From: Hippophae tibetana
Lineage: Eukaryota; Streptophyta; Magnoliopsida; Rosales; Elaeagnaceae
Direction of reading: 5' to 3'
NCBI GenBank assembly: GCA_037013495.1
Contig: CM072807.1
Coordinates: 17,177,001-17,241,000 of the forward strand
DNA: 64,000 nt
Below are positions 1-11,979 of this stretch, in pieces. Position numbers and translations under genes: made by a program. The notes under the pieces were generated by a model. That model was not told the DNA's origin. It saw nothing but the letters and a program-made list of their open reading frames with translations, and did no database searches. Within the stretch, counting starts at the first letter, position 1. The number at the start of each line of letters is the position of its first letter.

Positions 1-369
1 GTACTACATTGTTGAGAAAGGCAATTTGGGAAAAATAAGAATAATATATATTGAAGGAATCAAAAATGCTTAAGATAATTAGTATATCCATTAATTTAAT
101 AAGTTCAAGTAGATATAGTTGAGCACATACAAGGAGCTTGTATCTTGATGAAACAATAGACAATCTTAAAGATTCTCACAAACTGAATCTAACATAACCA
201 AGGTAATATTACTATTGCTATACATAGTTGTGTCATCTATGTAATGCAATATATAGTAGAATAATACAACAAAGATCAGAGACAGACATGACTTTAATCA
301 GAGGACATCAAGTTTCATTTTTCAAGCATATCAAAGAAGATGAAAGTACAAAGCACAAACTGCTTAATC
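1..369. other. intergenic, 3' flank of PDX1.2
   Basis: AT-rich sequence downstream of the minus-strand PDX1.2 gene. It would include that gene's 3' UTR and polyadenylation region. I see no coding sequence, RNA gene or recognisable repeat in it. Confidence 0.6.
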
Positions 370-1287
370 TTAGAGTCCTCCCTGCCCAAACTGTTCGATT
401 CTATCCTCCCTGAGACTGAGCCCTGCCATAGCATCAGCCAACCCACAGCTAGTCTCCACAAGCACATGTGGATCATTGAAGTGCCTCACAGCCTGAACAA
501 TACCCCTAATACGCTTATATGGATCTGAAGAGTTAAATACTTCACCACCCACAAACACACCATCACAACCCAATTGCATCATCATCGCTGCGTCTGCCGG
601 AGTTACAATGCCTCCGGCGGCAAATTGAACCACGGGAAGCCTACCCAATTGCTTGGTCTGTGCAACCAGATCGTACGGTGCAGCTATCTTCTTTGAAAAT
701 GCAAAAACTTCATCCTCATCCATGTTATTCAAAACCCTGAAATTCCCCATAACAGATCTCACATTCTTTACAGTTTCAGCAATATCACCAGAACCCAACA
801 AGTCCCCTTGGGTTCTGATCATCGCTGCACCTTCCCTTACTCTCCGCAAAGCCTCTCCAAGGTTTCTACACCCACAAACAAATGGGATTCTAAAATTGTG
901 CTTGTTAATGTAGTGATCTTCGTCTGCCACAGCTAGAGATTCACTTTCATCAATATAATCAACTCCAATAGCTTCCAGTATCTGGGCTTCAACGAAATGT
1001 CCTACACGAGATCTTGCCATTACGGGAATAGAAATAGACCGCTTGATCTCTTTGATGATATCAGGGTCAGACATGCGCGAAATGCCTGGTCGATTTGGTG
1101 GTTCAGATACAATAACAGAGCAAGCCCCTGCCTCTTCGGCGAGTTTAGCTTGCTCTGAATTGACAATTTCGAAAATGGCTCCACCACGCAGAATTTGGGC
1201 TATTCCGGCCTTGAATGAAAATGAGTTCTTCTTGGGATCAGTAATGGTGCTGTTAGTGTAGACAGTTACAGCTCCATCTTCATCCAT
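370..1287 (-). CDS. PDX1.2: PDX1.2-type non-catalytic pyridoxal 5'-phosphate synthase subunit
   Basis: Single-exon ORF of 305 codons from the ATG at 1287; an in-frame TTG two codons upstream is not a likely start. The protein is a complete SOR/SNZ (PdxS/PDX1) TIM barrel with the family blocks [67 protein letters not shown] and [10 protein letters not shown]. Catalytic PDX1 uses an Asp in the IMDVV block, a Lys in VMAKARIGH and a Lys in MIRTKGE. Here these are Glu40, Arg92 and Gln160, so both Schiff-base lysines are gone. That is the signature of the PDX1.2 pseudoenzyme, which in Arabidopsis joins catalytic PDX1.1/PDX1.3 in mixed dodecamers in the cytosol and sustains vitamin B6 synthesis under heat. 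The start [12 protein letters not shown] and the end FGQGGL also fit PDX1.2. The gene is intact with no internal stop. Its promoter carries heat-shock elements (separate entries). Confidence 0.96.
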   Translation of the reverse strand: MDEDGAVTVYTNSTITDPKKNSFSFKAGIAQILRGGAIFEIVNSEQAKLAEEAGACSVIVSEPPNRPGISRMSDPDIIKEIKRSISIPVMARSRVGHFVEAQILEAIGVDYIDESESLAVADEDHYINKHNFRIPFVCGCRNLGEALRRVREGAAMIRTQGDLLGSGDIAETVKNVRSVMGNFRVLNNMDEDEVFAFSKKIAAPYDLVAQTKQLGRLPVVQFAAGGIVTPADAAMMMQLGCDGVFVGGEVFNSSDPYKRIRGIVQAVRHFNDPHVLVETSCGLADAMAGLSLREDRIEQFGQGGL

Positions 1288-1375
1288 CTCCAAGTGTTTC
1301 GTTGAAATGTCTGAACCAACACGAAGAATTAGGCAAGTCGATAGATATAATTTGGAGGATGATGCTCAGAATCGT

Positions 1376-1384
1376 TATATATAA
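1376..1384 (-). promoter_or_regulatory. TATA box of PDX1.2
   Basis: On the minus strand TATATATAA lies about 90 bp upstream of the PDX1.2 ATG. It is just downstream of the heat-shock element at 1421-1433, at a spacing suitable for a core promoter. The start site itself is inferred. Confidence 0.6.
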
Positions 1385-1420
1385 AGAAGGATGAACGAAA
1401 TGAGAGAACTAGTTAGACAG

Positions 1421-1433
1421 TTCCAGAAACTTC
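1421..1433 (-). promoter_or_regulatory. heat-shock element (TTCnnGAAnnTTC)
   Basis: TTCCAGAAACTTC is a perfect three-unit inverted array of the HSF-binding pentamer, about 40 bp upstream of the PDX1.2 TATA box. Arabidopsis PDX1.2 is heat-induced through HsfA1 factors, so the site agrees with the gene's known regulation. Binding here is inferred. Confidence 0.75.
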
Positions 1434-1471
1434 GATGGGGTTTCGAGGGTGTCCCGGGCGGTCAAGATGTA

Positions 1472-1479
1472 GAATCTTC
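1472..1479 (-). promoter_or_regulatory. second, two-unit heat-shock half array (GAAnnTTC)
   Basis: GAATCTTC is a two-unit HSE about 40 bp further upstream of PDX1.2 than the three-unit array. It is weaker alone but typical of clustered HSEs. Confidence 0.45.
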
Positions 1480-2241
1480 TACGATGTTTAAGGCATTTGG
1501 CATCTGCTAATTTATTTATGATAAAATTACATAAATTCTTTATTTTTAATTATGGTAAGCATGTTTTTTTGTTTTTAAGAAAATATCATGGATTTCTTTA
1601 ATTTTTGGTATATTGATACATATATTATTGACTTTTATAAAAGATATACGGATAAATATCATAAATACTCTTTGAATAAATAACGAAGTTAATTCTACAT
1701 ATGTATTGTTATTTTCAATAGCTTTGATATATTATTGTTTAAAGATAAACATTTAATATATTATGACATTTTTTTTACTGTTTATTCACTTATAGATTTG
1801 TATCTAGTTTCTTTATATTCATTTTCTTATTTATTAGTTTTATAGATATTATAAACAAATATTTAATTAACTTAAAATTATAATTATTATATCTGAATTA
1901 ATAGTTTCACCACGGTTATCCCTTTTATTATTCATCTTCTTTTGTTACACTTATATGTCTCATTTTGCTCAAACTTTAATAACATCCTTGTAATAATGAA
2001 ATCTTTGCATCCGTATATAATATGATGTTCAAATTAAATATATTAAAAAATAAAAAAATTGATTGTACTCTATTTTATTCACAATATTAATAATTATTAT
2101 AATTCTAAAAGCTAACTAGAAACCTCAAAAAGATTCTTAACTATTTATAATTTCAAAATGTATATTTGATAGATAAATAATTTTAGAGTATAGAGGTTAC
2201 TATTACTAAAGTCGTACCAAACTAATGAAAATAATGGTTCC

Positions 2242-2249
2242 TTTTATAA
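2242..2249 (-). promoter_or_regulatory. E0 viral pregenomic-RNA TATA box
   Basis: TTATAAAAG on the minus strand, followed by GGAACC. It sits at the same place relative to TAV as TATAAAAGGAACC in E1 (19801), which marks it as the 35S-like promoter remnant. Confidence 0.55.
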
Positions 2250-2389
2250 GACAAAGAATTGTTGACAATAATAAGAAACATTGTTTTACCTATATTTTAA
2301 TAATTCACCTAACTTTTTGCTTTTTACTTTAATCTAAACCTTTCATTTACTTGACATGCTATACCGACTAAAGATGTGGGTATTATATT

Positions 2390-3560
2390 TTTACTCTTCT
2401 TTGTCGTTTTCTATCGATAGTTCTTTTAATAATGTAGACGATAATATATTTTCATCTTCTTGATTCTAATGTAGTAAATACATTTGTGATAATTAGTGAT
2501 TTTTTTTACTTAAAAACAAAATATTTTTCTTGTTTTTTGAAAAAAAATGTAGACAATTATAGCTAAAATTTATTTGATCTTCTTACCATCTTTTTCATTG
2601 GGGATTATATTGTTATGAAAAGTGATTATAACCTTACTAATTGAGTAACTTACTTTGACTTCAAAATAATTAATAATTTTTTTGAGTTCATAATAAATTC
2701 GACTCAACATATGTCCTTTCAGAATAGAGAATTCGTCTATATTGAATTTATTTTCTAAAAGAGCTATTGGTTTTGTAACTTTCCGTTGAAAATCCCTAAT
2801 TTGATATTTTTCCCAAAGTAAATTGAAAAATCTGAAATAGATAGGCTTGTCAGCTACTCTAGTCTTTTTTCCAAAGTTATTGATAACTTTCTTGAAATTT
2901 AAACAAAATAATTTAATTCATTTAAATTAATTCTTGGGTATATGTTCTTAATTAAACATGTATGAAAAACTTTATAAACAAAAATTAGATCATCTCTTTT
3001 AAGAATATTAAATTTACTGCATGTAGAGAATTTTTTTTCTATGGTGTAAAATTTCATATCTTTGATATGTTTCTATTTAGATTTTCTCGTTAGATTCAAC
3101 CATTATAGTTTAATTAAATTCATGTATTAGTCTTTTTCGTCTTCAATGACGAATGTGTTCTTGGAGGATATTTCTTTGAGTAGTACTATTGATTGTACTA
3201 TCTTTATTGTCTCTGATAAAGGCGTTTCTCTAAATGGTATTGGTGGTCGTACTATATTTTCTAGGATCTTTAACATGTTTGGTAGCGATGGTTGTTGTTG
3301 TAATGTTGTAGAGTAATTTTTAACTATATCCTCTATAGTTTTAGTTTTGGTATTCCATAGTTGTCATAACTATTTTCAGCTTCTATTCTATTAGTAAAAG
3401 TTGTATGAGTTGTTCTACTAAATTCGATAATAGTTTTATTTGTTTTAGGCTAGTTGTTGTAAATTTATGGTTTTAGACGATTATAGACCATATAATTCTT
3501 TTTCTACTTCTTCAACACATTTAAGCTTTTTCCTTTTCTTTTCAAATATGTTATTCTTTT
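2390..3560 (-). pseudogene. E0 transactivator/viroplasmin (TAV) remnant
   Basis: Minus-strand sequence colinear with the E1 TAV (18270-19622). It includes the tract after the viroplasmin domain, the PxxVYKxFH-like block and the acidic tail, and has many stops and small deletions. TAV is the multifunctional inclusion-body and translation-reinitiation protein of several caulimovirid genera. No long frame remains. Confidence 0.7.
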
Positions 3561-3779
3561 TTAAACTATTAGTTTCTTCATTGTCATTTTGGATTCTTTC
3601 TTTACAAGTTTTACCTTACTTAGAATGAATCTCGGAGGTGGATTTCTCTTTAGAGTTTTTAGACTCTAATTTTGGTTTTGAACTGTTGAGTTCTTCTTAT
3701 TTAATTCATGTCTTTAAAAGAGACTTCTCTAAGTATAAAACCCCGAGTTATTCCTGAAGGATTATTATCTCATTTTTCT

Positions 3780-5230
3780 TTATATTGATCTTGATATCAA
3801 GATCTTCCATTTAAAAAAAATAGTTAAAGGTGTTAATTATCCTCCAAAAACATATGCTAAACTATTTGTATTTCCTAAAAGATGTTTAACATCAAAATTG
3901 TAGTGGTTAAACCACAGTTGCCAATCTCATTAATCTTTTTTGTTTATAATCACCTACAATATCAATTCTTAAAAAATAACCAAATTTTTGTTTATCAATT
4001 TTGACATTTAATCTGGAACTTATTACATATATTATAAATTTCTTAATAGTTTTTTGACAATTAAGTATTCCTTTTTCATAACTGTGATAATTTAATTCTA
4101 GACCACGAAAAGATCCTGATGTATATCAAAGATATTTATCCTTTTCATCTATTCTTTCTTTTAAAGTTACTCCTCAATATTCACGTAAACCATTTATTAC
4201 AATTATTATTTTTTCATTTGGATCTGGATGATATAAAGTTGATCAATTTTTATTTGTGCTTTTACTTTAGCCATGTACAAAATATTTTACTCTATCAATT
4301 TCCAAACATGATCTTTTTTCAAATTTTTTTGTAAATTTTTTTGCATTTCAACAAGTTTTTTAGTGTATGCTTCAATATACGTTAAACATCCTTAGAATCT
4401 TTATAATTAATTTTTGTCTTTTAATTCACTAAAAAATTCTTGAACATTATTTAGTATATGAAGCTATAGATTATATTTTTCATATTTAATTGATTATGTT
4501 TTTCATGTTTAATTTCTGACCCTAAATATTTTATTTTTTGTAAAACAATTACTACTTTCTTCTTAGAAAGTACGAGATCTTTTTTTTCTACTCTTGTAGA
4601 ATATTAATAATATTTATTTAATTCATTATTGAAACCAAAATATCATCTATAAAAATATAGCAAATATTTTGTAATTTCTTAAAGTTATTGTCCATATACC
4701 TTTGGAAGATACCTGAAGCTTTTTTTTAATCTAAATGATACAACAGTTCAATAGAATTATCCTTGGAAGCAACTAAATATCGTTAGTTTTCGAGATTTCT
4801 CATCCATTATTATTTTCCAAAATCCACTTTTACAATCAAAACTTGAAAAGTATTTCTTCACTTTGAGTAATAACAACATATCTTCTTGTTTTGGAATAAA
4901 GCAACCATCATTAATGATTTCTTTATTAAATACTTTGAAATTTAATATCATTCTCTTTTTTTTTCTCTTCTTTTTTCAACTTCTTTTTCGTCTAAGAATG
5001 TCGGACTAGAATGAGGTTAATTATTTGGTATTATGACTTTTAATTTCAAAAGTTCTTGAATTTGTTTTTCAAATTCAATCATGTCTTCTCGGGTATAAAT
5101 CATTGGTTTTACTTTAATAACCTTATTAGAGTCTCTTAATTTTATATTAGCAATCATTTTAGATTTATTAATTTTTGGATCCAAACGATTTTATGAGCTA
5201 ACTATTTTTAATATTTTTTTGTTACTTGCT
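3780..5230 (-). pseudogene. E0 reverse transcriptase-RNase H remnant
   Basis: The longest remaining frame (4757-4951) reads as the caulimovirid RT core: an NFK..NKEIINDGCFIPKQ block, then KKYFSSFDCKSGFWKI and the FSC motif. About 3830-4340 gives an RNase H-like tract with a LNYHSYEK-type block and NHYNFDVKHLLGN. Stops and frameshifts are scattered throughout, so it is not functional. Confidence 0.8.
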
Positions 5231-5559
5231 AAAGTTTTATATTCTTGTATTTCATTAAGAAAATGATTTTATTTCTCTTCTATATCTAATGAAATATTAT
5301 ATAAATAAGGTTTTTATTGCTACATAGTTCCTATCTCATCACGTTTTTACTTTTTATATTGGCGTATAAAAGTTGAGTTTGGTACAATCAAACTTTTTCT
5401 TATTTTTGACTCATAAATAATATCATCATCTAATATCGTTAAACTTATTTTGTCTAAATATTGTGTAAAAGGTTTATAAGTTTAGAAAATTATTCTCTAT
5501 TAATAAATCAACTTATGATTGTTATTGATATATGGTATGAATATAAAATTTCTCTTCCT

Positions 5560-6350
5560 TTATCATTATATCTGTATTTTTTAAGATTTTATTAAGATTT
5601 ATTATAATATTATTAGTGATTCTTATAATTAAATCTTTTAGTGCTTGTTTCTAAAGTATCTCTAGGAATACATATTTATTAGCTACACGTATACTGCTCA
5701 TGTATTTACATATGCATATAGATGGTGACCTATGTAACATTTAAATTTCAATCATAACGTAATATAGGTACTATTTAGATTTTTAACAATATACAAATCA
5801 TTCATATTTAGATTAAGAGTATTCATATTTTAAGCATTCATATCCTAAATCAGTTATTTCTTTCATAGTTTCTTTTACTAAATAATTACTACAAGTATTA
5901 TCTATATATGAATCCTTTATTGGTTTTAATTCTATATTAAAAGATTTTTCTAAGGTTTTTGCTTTCTGTGAAAATGTTTTTTTTATGTTGAAGTATGTTA
6001 AGGCATTCATTAGTGTAATGTCTTTCTTTAGTGTAGATTTAACATCTGCATTTCTTTTTCTATAATTGACAATAGTTTTGTTTTATGATGAGATATATAT
6101 TTTTCTCGTAAAATATAATTTTCTATAAGGTTTTTTGTTATACATTCTCTTAAAATTTTGAAAGTCCTATTTTCTAAATTTATATCTTTTGAATGTTTTG
6201 CATTTTTTTTTACTTTTGCTTGTAAGATTTTATGTTACATCCATTTTTTATCACTCTAAAATCTTCTATATCACAATAAATTTTATTATTTCTTATTTGT
6301 TTATGTTCTTATTTTTCTTGACATTTAATGATTATCCATTTTTTAATACT
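5560..6350 (-). pseudogene. E0 coat protein C-terminus and aspartic protease remnant
   Basis: Aligns with E2 38000-38620, which holds a zinc-knuckle-like tract and a protease motif. The frame at 5813-6010 corresponds to the linker between coat protein and protease. Recognition rests on comparison with E2 rather than on motifs intact here. Confidence 0.6.
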
Positions 6351-6359
6351 TTTTATTCT

Positions 6360-6818
6360 CCCTCCTAAAGTATCTGGTATATCTTCTCTATTTCTTTTAT
6401 TTCATACTTATGTTATGCTATATCTAGTATTCTAATGTAATCATTCTTCCATTTATTAATGCATCTGATTTCATAGGTGGTTATTCTTTTAATCCTACAA
6501 ATAGATCAAACTTACAACCTATGATTTCATTGTCCTTGGATATGTTATTTACATCCATTCTTAATTCTATAAATTTCTTATGTATGTCTTGTTGTAATTT
6601 ATTATTATAACCATATTATTTTATTTCTTTTATGAGTTCTTTTTATGTTTTACTAATATTACATCATGATCTAATGATTTTATTGTTTTAACTTCTTGTT
6701 TTAGATATGTAACATATCTTTTTTTATTATAAGTTTCTACTTTAGGATCTATAAATGTAAATCTTGGTACATTACTTTTTTTTCTTGGTATCTGCAGAGA
6801 TTTTTCTTTAACAACTAA
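6360..6818 (-). pseudogene. E0 movement-protein C-terminal region
   Basis: Aligns with the region after the movement-protein core in E1 (about 16040-16450) and E2 (about 36340-36800). It stops exactly where the copia element begins, and the upstream part of the same reading resumes at 13771. Confidence 0.6.
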
Positions 6819-7995
6819 TGAAAGTTTGTAGTTATAGATTTAATAACTAGAGTAGGGTGAATAGGTAATTTTTTGAATTATAACTAATTAAAAATCACAA
6901 GTGGTTAGACATGAATTGTGTGTAATTAATGTAAAGCGAAAATAAATAAGAACTTAACATAAGATATTTTAGGTGGAAATAATCTAAGTCACAACAATAA
7001 CTTAAGAGAAAACTGCCTAACTAACAATTGTGAAAATCAATGTTCAATTACAAAGCCATGACTTGAACTACCCATCACAGATAATGTCCCAAGTAATCTA
7101 CTTATAAGTCGTTGCTTCTTTCACAATCTGAACAAGATAGATGTATGGATTCAGACCAATGTTTTGATAAATTAAAGGCACACGAGAGAATGAACTTGTT
7201 CACCTGGTACCTGAAAAGTTAGCACAAATAACACAATTGTAAAATGTGTTCTAAATCAGATTCAATAATAATTAGCTAAATCAAAACCAACTAGCAAACC
7301 CTAGAACAAAAATTGAAGCACATGATCATATAATAAATAAACTCATTAATCAATCAAACATAACTACAATATGTTTAATAAATCAATTCAAGTAAAAAAC
7401 CTAACAAAATATGATTCAGTTTTAAAAAAAACTTTTTAGGAAGAAAGCATAAGATGAAAAGAAGATTCACTACAATTGTGGTTGAAGAAAAAAAGAGACA
7501 TTAGGTTGTTTAAATAAACAAAATTGAAATTCCAATACTAGGTCAAAGACAAATTATAAATCTTTCTATTAAATAATTCATAGAACAGTAAATAAAATAG
7601 ATGATATGGTAATTGAAATGGTTGAATCGAGTAAATTAGGTTATTAGTTGAAGCCCCACTTGATTGATCCAGACTAGACTCGATCGATCGATCGAACCCA
7701 ACTTCAATCAATCTACACCAATTTGAAAATCAACCCAACAAGACATAGGTTGTATATGATCAATACTTGATTGATCTAGTCATAACTCAATCGATCAAGC
7801 AACATATATACTAAATGTTCCTAAGTACATAATATGTATTGTAACGTCCTTTTGAACAAGTGTATACCTAAACTATGTTCACTTAAAGCTCAGAAGTTTC
7901 TTCGGCTTGAATAGTGATCTTGAAAACACACCTATAAACTAATTTACATATAAATGTTTTGTTCACAAATATCATCAACTCTTATAGACCTTACA
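6819..7995 (-). repeat. 3' LTR of Sirevirus-like element
   Basis: About 1177 bp bounded by TG and CA on the minus strand. The first roughly 250 bp (7995 down to about 7740) match the 5' LTR remnant at 13525-13770. It contains the stretch GAGTAGGGTGAATAGG near its end. A purine-rich AAATGGGGAAAT tract lies immediately upstream (about 7996-8007), as expected for the polypurine tract. Confidence 0.75.
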
Positions 7996-8681
7996 ATTTC
8001 CCCATTTGACATATTTGTGTGACAAAACCTTTCTCTCATTACATAATGCTTAAAGGAAAAAAAAATACATTTTACATAGTGAAACCATCATGTAATCTAG
8101 TGAAACCATATTCACTTGAATCTTGACAACTCATATGTATATTGAAAAACAAAAACACAAATTGGTACACATCTTATCTCAAAAGACTTATTGTTTATTA
8201 ATTTAGTGTATTTATTAATAGAGAACCAAAAAAACAAACATAATTAGTAAGTAATAATAATATTTAAATAATAAGATTTCTCCCCCTCAATGACATACTA
8301 AATAGAACACTTAATGTGTTCTCCCCTTGTATGCAATCTCTCCCATTAAATATTTCTCCCATTAACTCTCCATTTTTTTCATACAAATAAGTAATATAAC
8401 CATATAGCAAAGACAAACAGTATAAGTAAATAATCAATGTATTAAATGACGGAAAAATAGAGTCATATTCAAATAAACCTAATTACAAACAAAAGAGAAA
8501 GCTAAATGTGTAAGAACAAAATGATATCCAATAACCAAAGAAACAATACAAGGTAAATAAAACATGAAAATGATGATTATCATCTAAGAGGTGGATTGCT
8601 TTGAGATCGATACTAAGAGTGCATATTACTTATCATTGAATATGTGGCCTCTTAACGCTTATCCATGGTAGTCATTTTTTG

Positions 8682-11460
8682 TTATTGGCCTTCCATTTGA
8701 GTTGATAGTGCTTCCATTCGTATTCTTACTTCATCCTCAAATAAGTCCTGATGAAAAGGTTTAAAAGGAGGGATGTTTCCCATTTTATCATCACCAAAAA
8801 ATATCATCAGTTGCACCACTATTGGTTCCAACACCAGTGGTTCTTCCATCGTTGGTTCCAACACCATTGGCTCTTCCACCATTGGTTTCAACATCAGTAG
8901 CTTCTCTATTCTAGTTCCAACATCAGAAATTCTTTGTCTCTTAAAGGACTGGGCAGAGGATCTTAAAACTGTTGACCTCCATATGTCACCCATACAACGA
9001 GTGGTTTCAAAATCTTTTATCGGTGACATACCCACAACAAGAATCATTTGGGTTATAAGACAACTATAGGAAAGTCCAACCCTACGTTTGTAACTCAAGC
9101 TTGGTTTATAATTTCATCTTGAATGATTAATGAGTGCTTACAAAGTACTAAAATTATCATGATTTAGTGTACTTTAATTGATTAAATAGATTTATATTTG
9201 TATGATTTTATCATATTTTTATATAAATTTGTCTTTTCAGAATCACGGATTTTATTTATTTATTTATCAAGTATTTTTGTTCAAAAATAAATTAAAGACT
9301 CGAAGAAAAATACTGGAGGTAATACATCACAAATATGTTGAGAAAAAAATGACAAAAAGTCAAAAAAATGGAAAAATTGGACAAAACGGGTCAAAAATGC
9401 TCTGAGCCGCATGCATCTACCAATTCTCGTGCGCACACTCGCACATGCCACACCTTAATACACTGAGCCTCGCGCATGCCATTTCGATCCCCACACGTAC
9501 TACATGCATGTCATTCCACAAATCTTGCCCAATCTACACCACCCGCACATATGTCACACCGCAAATCTCGCTCATACCAACTGCGCGCGCCAATGCTTGT
9601 CACACCATAAATCTCGCCCCACAAGTATGCCAACTTTTCCAAACACGTCCAAAATAAATTTTTGAGATATGTTCCCACATTTTTGGCCCTTTCCTCATCT
9701 ATAAAAGGACATGCTCCCCCATTTTAAAAATCATTCCTCAAATCCCTCAAAATTTCTTCTCTTTTTCTAGATTTCTCTCTCTAGTTTTTTGTTTTGTTTT
9801 AAAGTTCTTCTCTTTTTGAGAAGAACTAGTTATACTTTTATAGATTTTTAGTTTTTGACTCAATAAATAGAAATGCAATCTGTTTGGAGGTCTTTCAGCA
9901 ACATAATTAGCATCAAAGTTCTATAAGGATTCTTTTGAGGTATAATTTTAAATTGATTTATTTAGAGTTATTTTTTATGTTTTATTCTTATATGTTATGT
10001 TTAATATTTTTGTAATTGAATTTAACGTAGCTGGCTGCTTATAAATATGATATAATAATAATGTGTTATGCTTGCAAAATATTAAATAGATAAAATATTT
10101 CTATAAAATAAATTGATTTTGTTTTTATTCAAGATTTTATATTAAGGATGTAAGAGAGAAATATATTATTTTTATTACAAACTTAAATATGAAAATTAGA
10201 TTATAAGGTTTAATTATCCGGTCTAATTTAGTGTAGTACTATTTTATTTGTTGGTACAATCACCCTATTAGAGTGAAGCTCTATTTTAAAAGTTTTTTTA
10301 TAAGTACTATTACTCGAAAATGTATTCAAGACATATTTTCACTAATAATTTTAAAACTTGAGTTAGTACTCGGATAATTAAATTCTTAGGTTTAATTTAA
10401 ACACCTTGAATAAAGTTTAATTAACCAATTCTTCCTATAGCTGTGATTAGATGGTTTACTATTTTCTTATAAATAAAACTTAAATTTAATAATAAATTAA
10501 TTAATAGGTCCGCCTAAGGATATTAGTTAATTAATATTAAACAAAAGAATTTGGGCCCTCCCTAAGGACACTTTCATACCAAAAAGAGAAAATCAACAAA
10601 TATCAATTTATATCTTTAATAACCTAAATAACATGAGTAAACATAATTAACTTAATTATTATATTCATAAATATTCTACTATTATGAATGATAAAAAAAT
10701 TCATTATTATTTATTTAATCATATCTATGTTTATTTTTTTTATTAGATTAGGAAACAAAAATCAAAATATCATGATAAGATGCTTAATATTTTTTTTTAA
10801 ATCATATCTATGTTTAAGATTCCTTCCTTTAGATCGATCTTGGAAGTATATTTGTCATTTTTTATAAAATGATTCGTACACTTGCGAAAATTTTACAAAT
10901 ATAAAACCAAAGTATTTGCAAAATCATCATTAACGATTTTGTTCATCAATGATAGTTCCTACGTTAAAAGCAATGTCTATTTCCAATATAGTATAAAATC
11001 TTAACATGTAGGAAACTTATCTCAAATGAATGCTTGAAAGGCAATAAATCAGCACATATCATCTTGTTCAAAATATGATAGAATAAAGTAAATTCACCCG
11101 GGATATAAAGTAATTTAGGATTGAGACCTATATTTGGTGAACCAATTAATTTGATTAGCAATTTCTCATTTGAAATGTTATACCGATCCAAGTTAAAATC
11201 AACATTCCTAGTGTTGTTAATTGATAGCAAATATTGATCCTTGGACTGAGATGTGAACAATTTTATTTTGAATGAACACTCTATAATTCATAGGCAGATG
11301 ATGGCAAATTTTAAAGCCAATATTCGCATAAAATTCTTGGACCAAAGTTGGACATCATGTTTTTGAAGGTGTAAATAGTGATTGCCAACCAAGAGCTCTA
11401 ATGGCTTGTGTAATTGCTCTATCATAGGAAGCAATCATAAACTTCAAGAATGATGTACAT
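8682..11460 (-). pseudogene. env-like ORF of Sirevirus element, interrupted
   Basis: Two blocks of the plant 'envelope-like / putative plant transposon protein' family. The first (about 11460-10964) includes SNEKLLIKLIGSPNIGLNPK and YIPGEFTLFYHILNKMICAD. The second (9098-8682) includes GLSYSCLITQMI and a SPIKDFE block, with repeated EEPMVLEP-like units. The blocks are separated by about 1.85 kb of unrelated sequence (9105-10930). Position just before the 3' LTR agrees with an env-like ORF. Function is unknown, and stops break the first block. Confidence 0.6.
9105..10930. repeat. unclassified insertion inside the env-like ORF
   Basis: Sequence between the two env-like blocks, unrelated to either. 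It has a short GC-richer tract (about 9400-9640), a plus-strand promoter-like CTATAAAAGGACATG at about 9700 with a pyrimidine-rich tract after it, and long AT-rich sequence to the right. Its right end on the minus strand carries TTTTCGCAAGTGTACGAATC, a phrase I associate with plant retroelement non-coding regions. I found no LTR pair, terminal inverted repeat or clear target duplication, so the class is open. Confidence 0.4.
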
Positions 11461-11979
11461 ATAAGTTTAGTGAGTATGTAAGTAAGTTCTTGTCAATATC
11501 GATTCCAAGATGTGAAAAAGTATGTAAATACACAAGTCAAAAAACTTAATTACACAATGAAAATTCAAATTTAGTAAGAAAATATTGAAAATGAAAGTAG
11601 TATGTTAAGTCCATTTCATTGTTAAAAAAATCTATACCCTTTTTTTTAATTTTATTTCATTAAAACTAAAGAAATATCTATAAAAAGAAAAAAAATGAAA
11701 AGTGAAACAAACAAACTTACTAAATGTTTACCTAGAGTTTATTAAGCACTCAAACAAAAGTACTTATATGATTTAAAAAAATGATCAGGTGACCATAATT
11801 AGACAACATTTTCTAACATAAACTTTCTTGAATTTTGGCCTTTTTATATCTTTAGATTGGAAATCAACTACCTTAGTTGTTATTGGACCTACCTTTATAT
11901 TTCACATTCATCTTAAATGAAGATGCAACATGCATGGTATGATGATAATAATTAGTCATAGAATTAAATGTGTTGAATT

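Larger units (their letters stand above)
1780..6818 (-). mobile_element. endogenous caulimovirid copy E0, main part
   Basis: Degenerate minus-strand pararetrovirus sequence. From high to low coordinate it holds the movement-protein C-terminal region, coat protein, aspartic protease, RT, RNase H, TAV, TATA and leader. It aligns by eye along its length with the plus-strand copies E1, E2 and E3 in this window. All frames are broken. Its 5' continuation is at 13771-14310, separated by a copia insertion at 6819-13770. The lower limit is approximate: the leader alignment fades about 490 bp upstream of PDX1.2. No LTRs are present, as expected for this family. Genus is not assigned. A TAV with a viroplasmin domain in sister copy E1 points to the Caulimovirus/Soymovirus/Cavemovirus/Solendovirus side rather than Badnavirus. 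Confidence 0.85.

Noticed and set aside
8278-8345. TCTCCCCCTC and TCTCCCCTTG as alternative polypurine tracts of the Sirevirus element
   Set aside because: The LTR start TGTAAGG is adjacent to the tract at about 7996-8007, and that start is confirmed by the other LTR at 13770.
9445-9657. 70-codon frame in the GC-richer stretch
   Set aside because: Repetitive His/Thr/Pro/Cys composition from CACAC-rich DNA with no recognisable domain.
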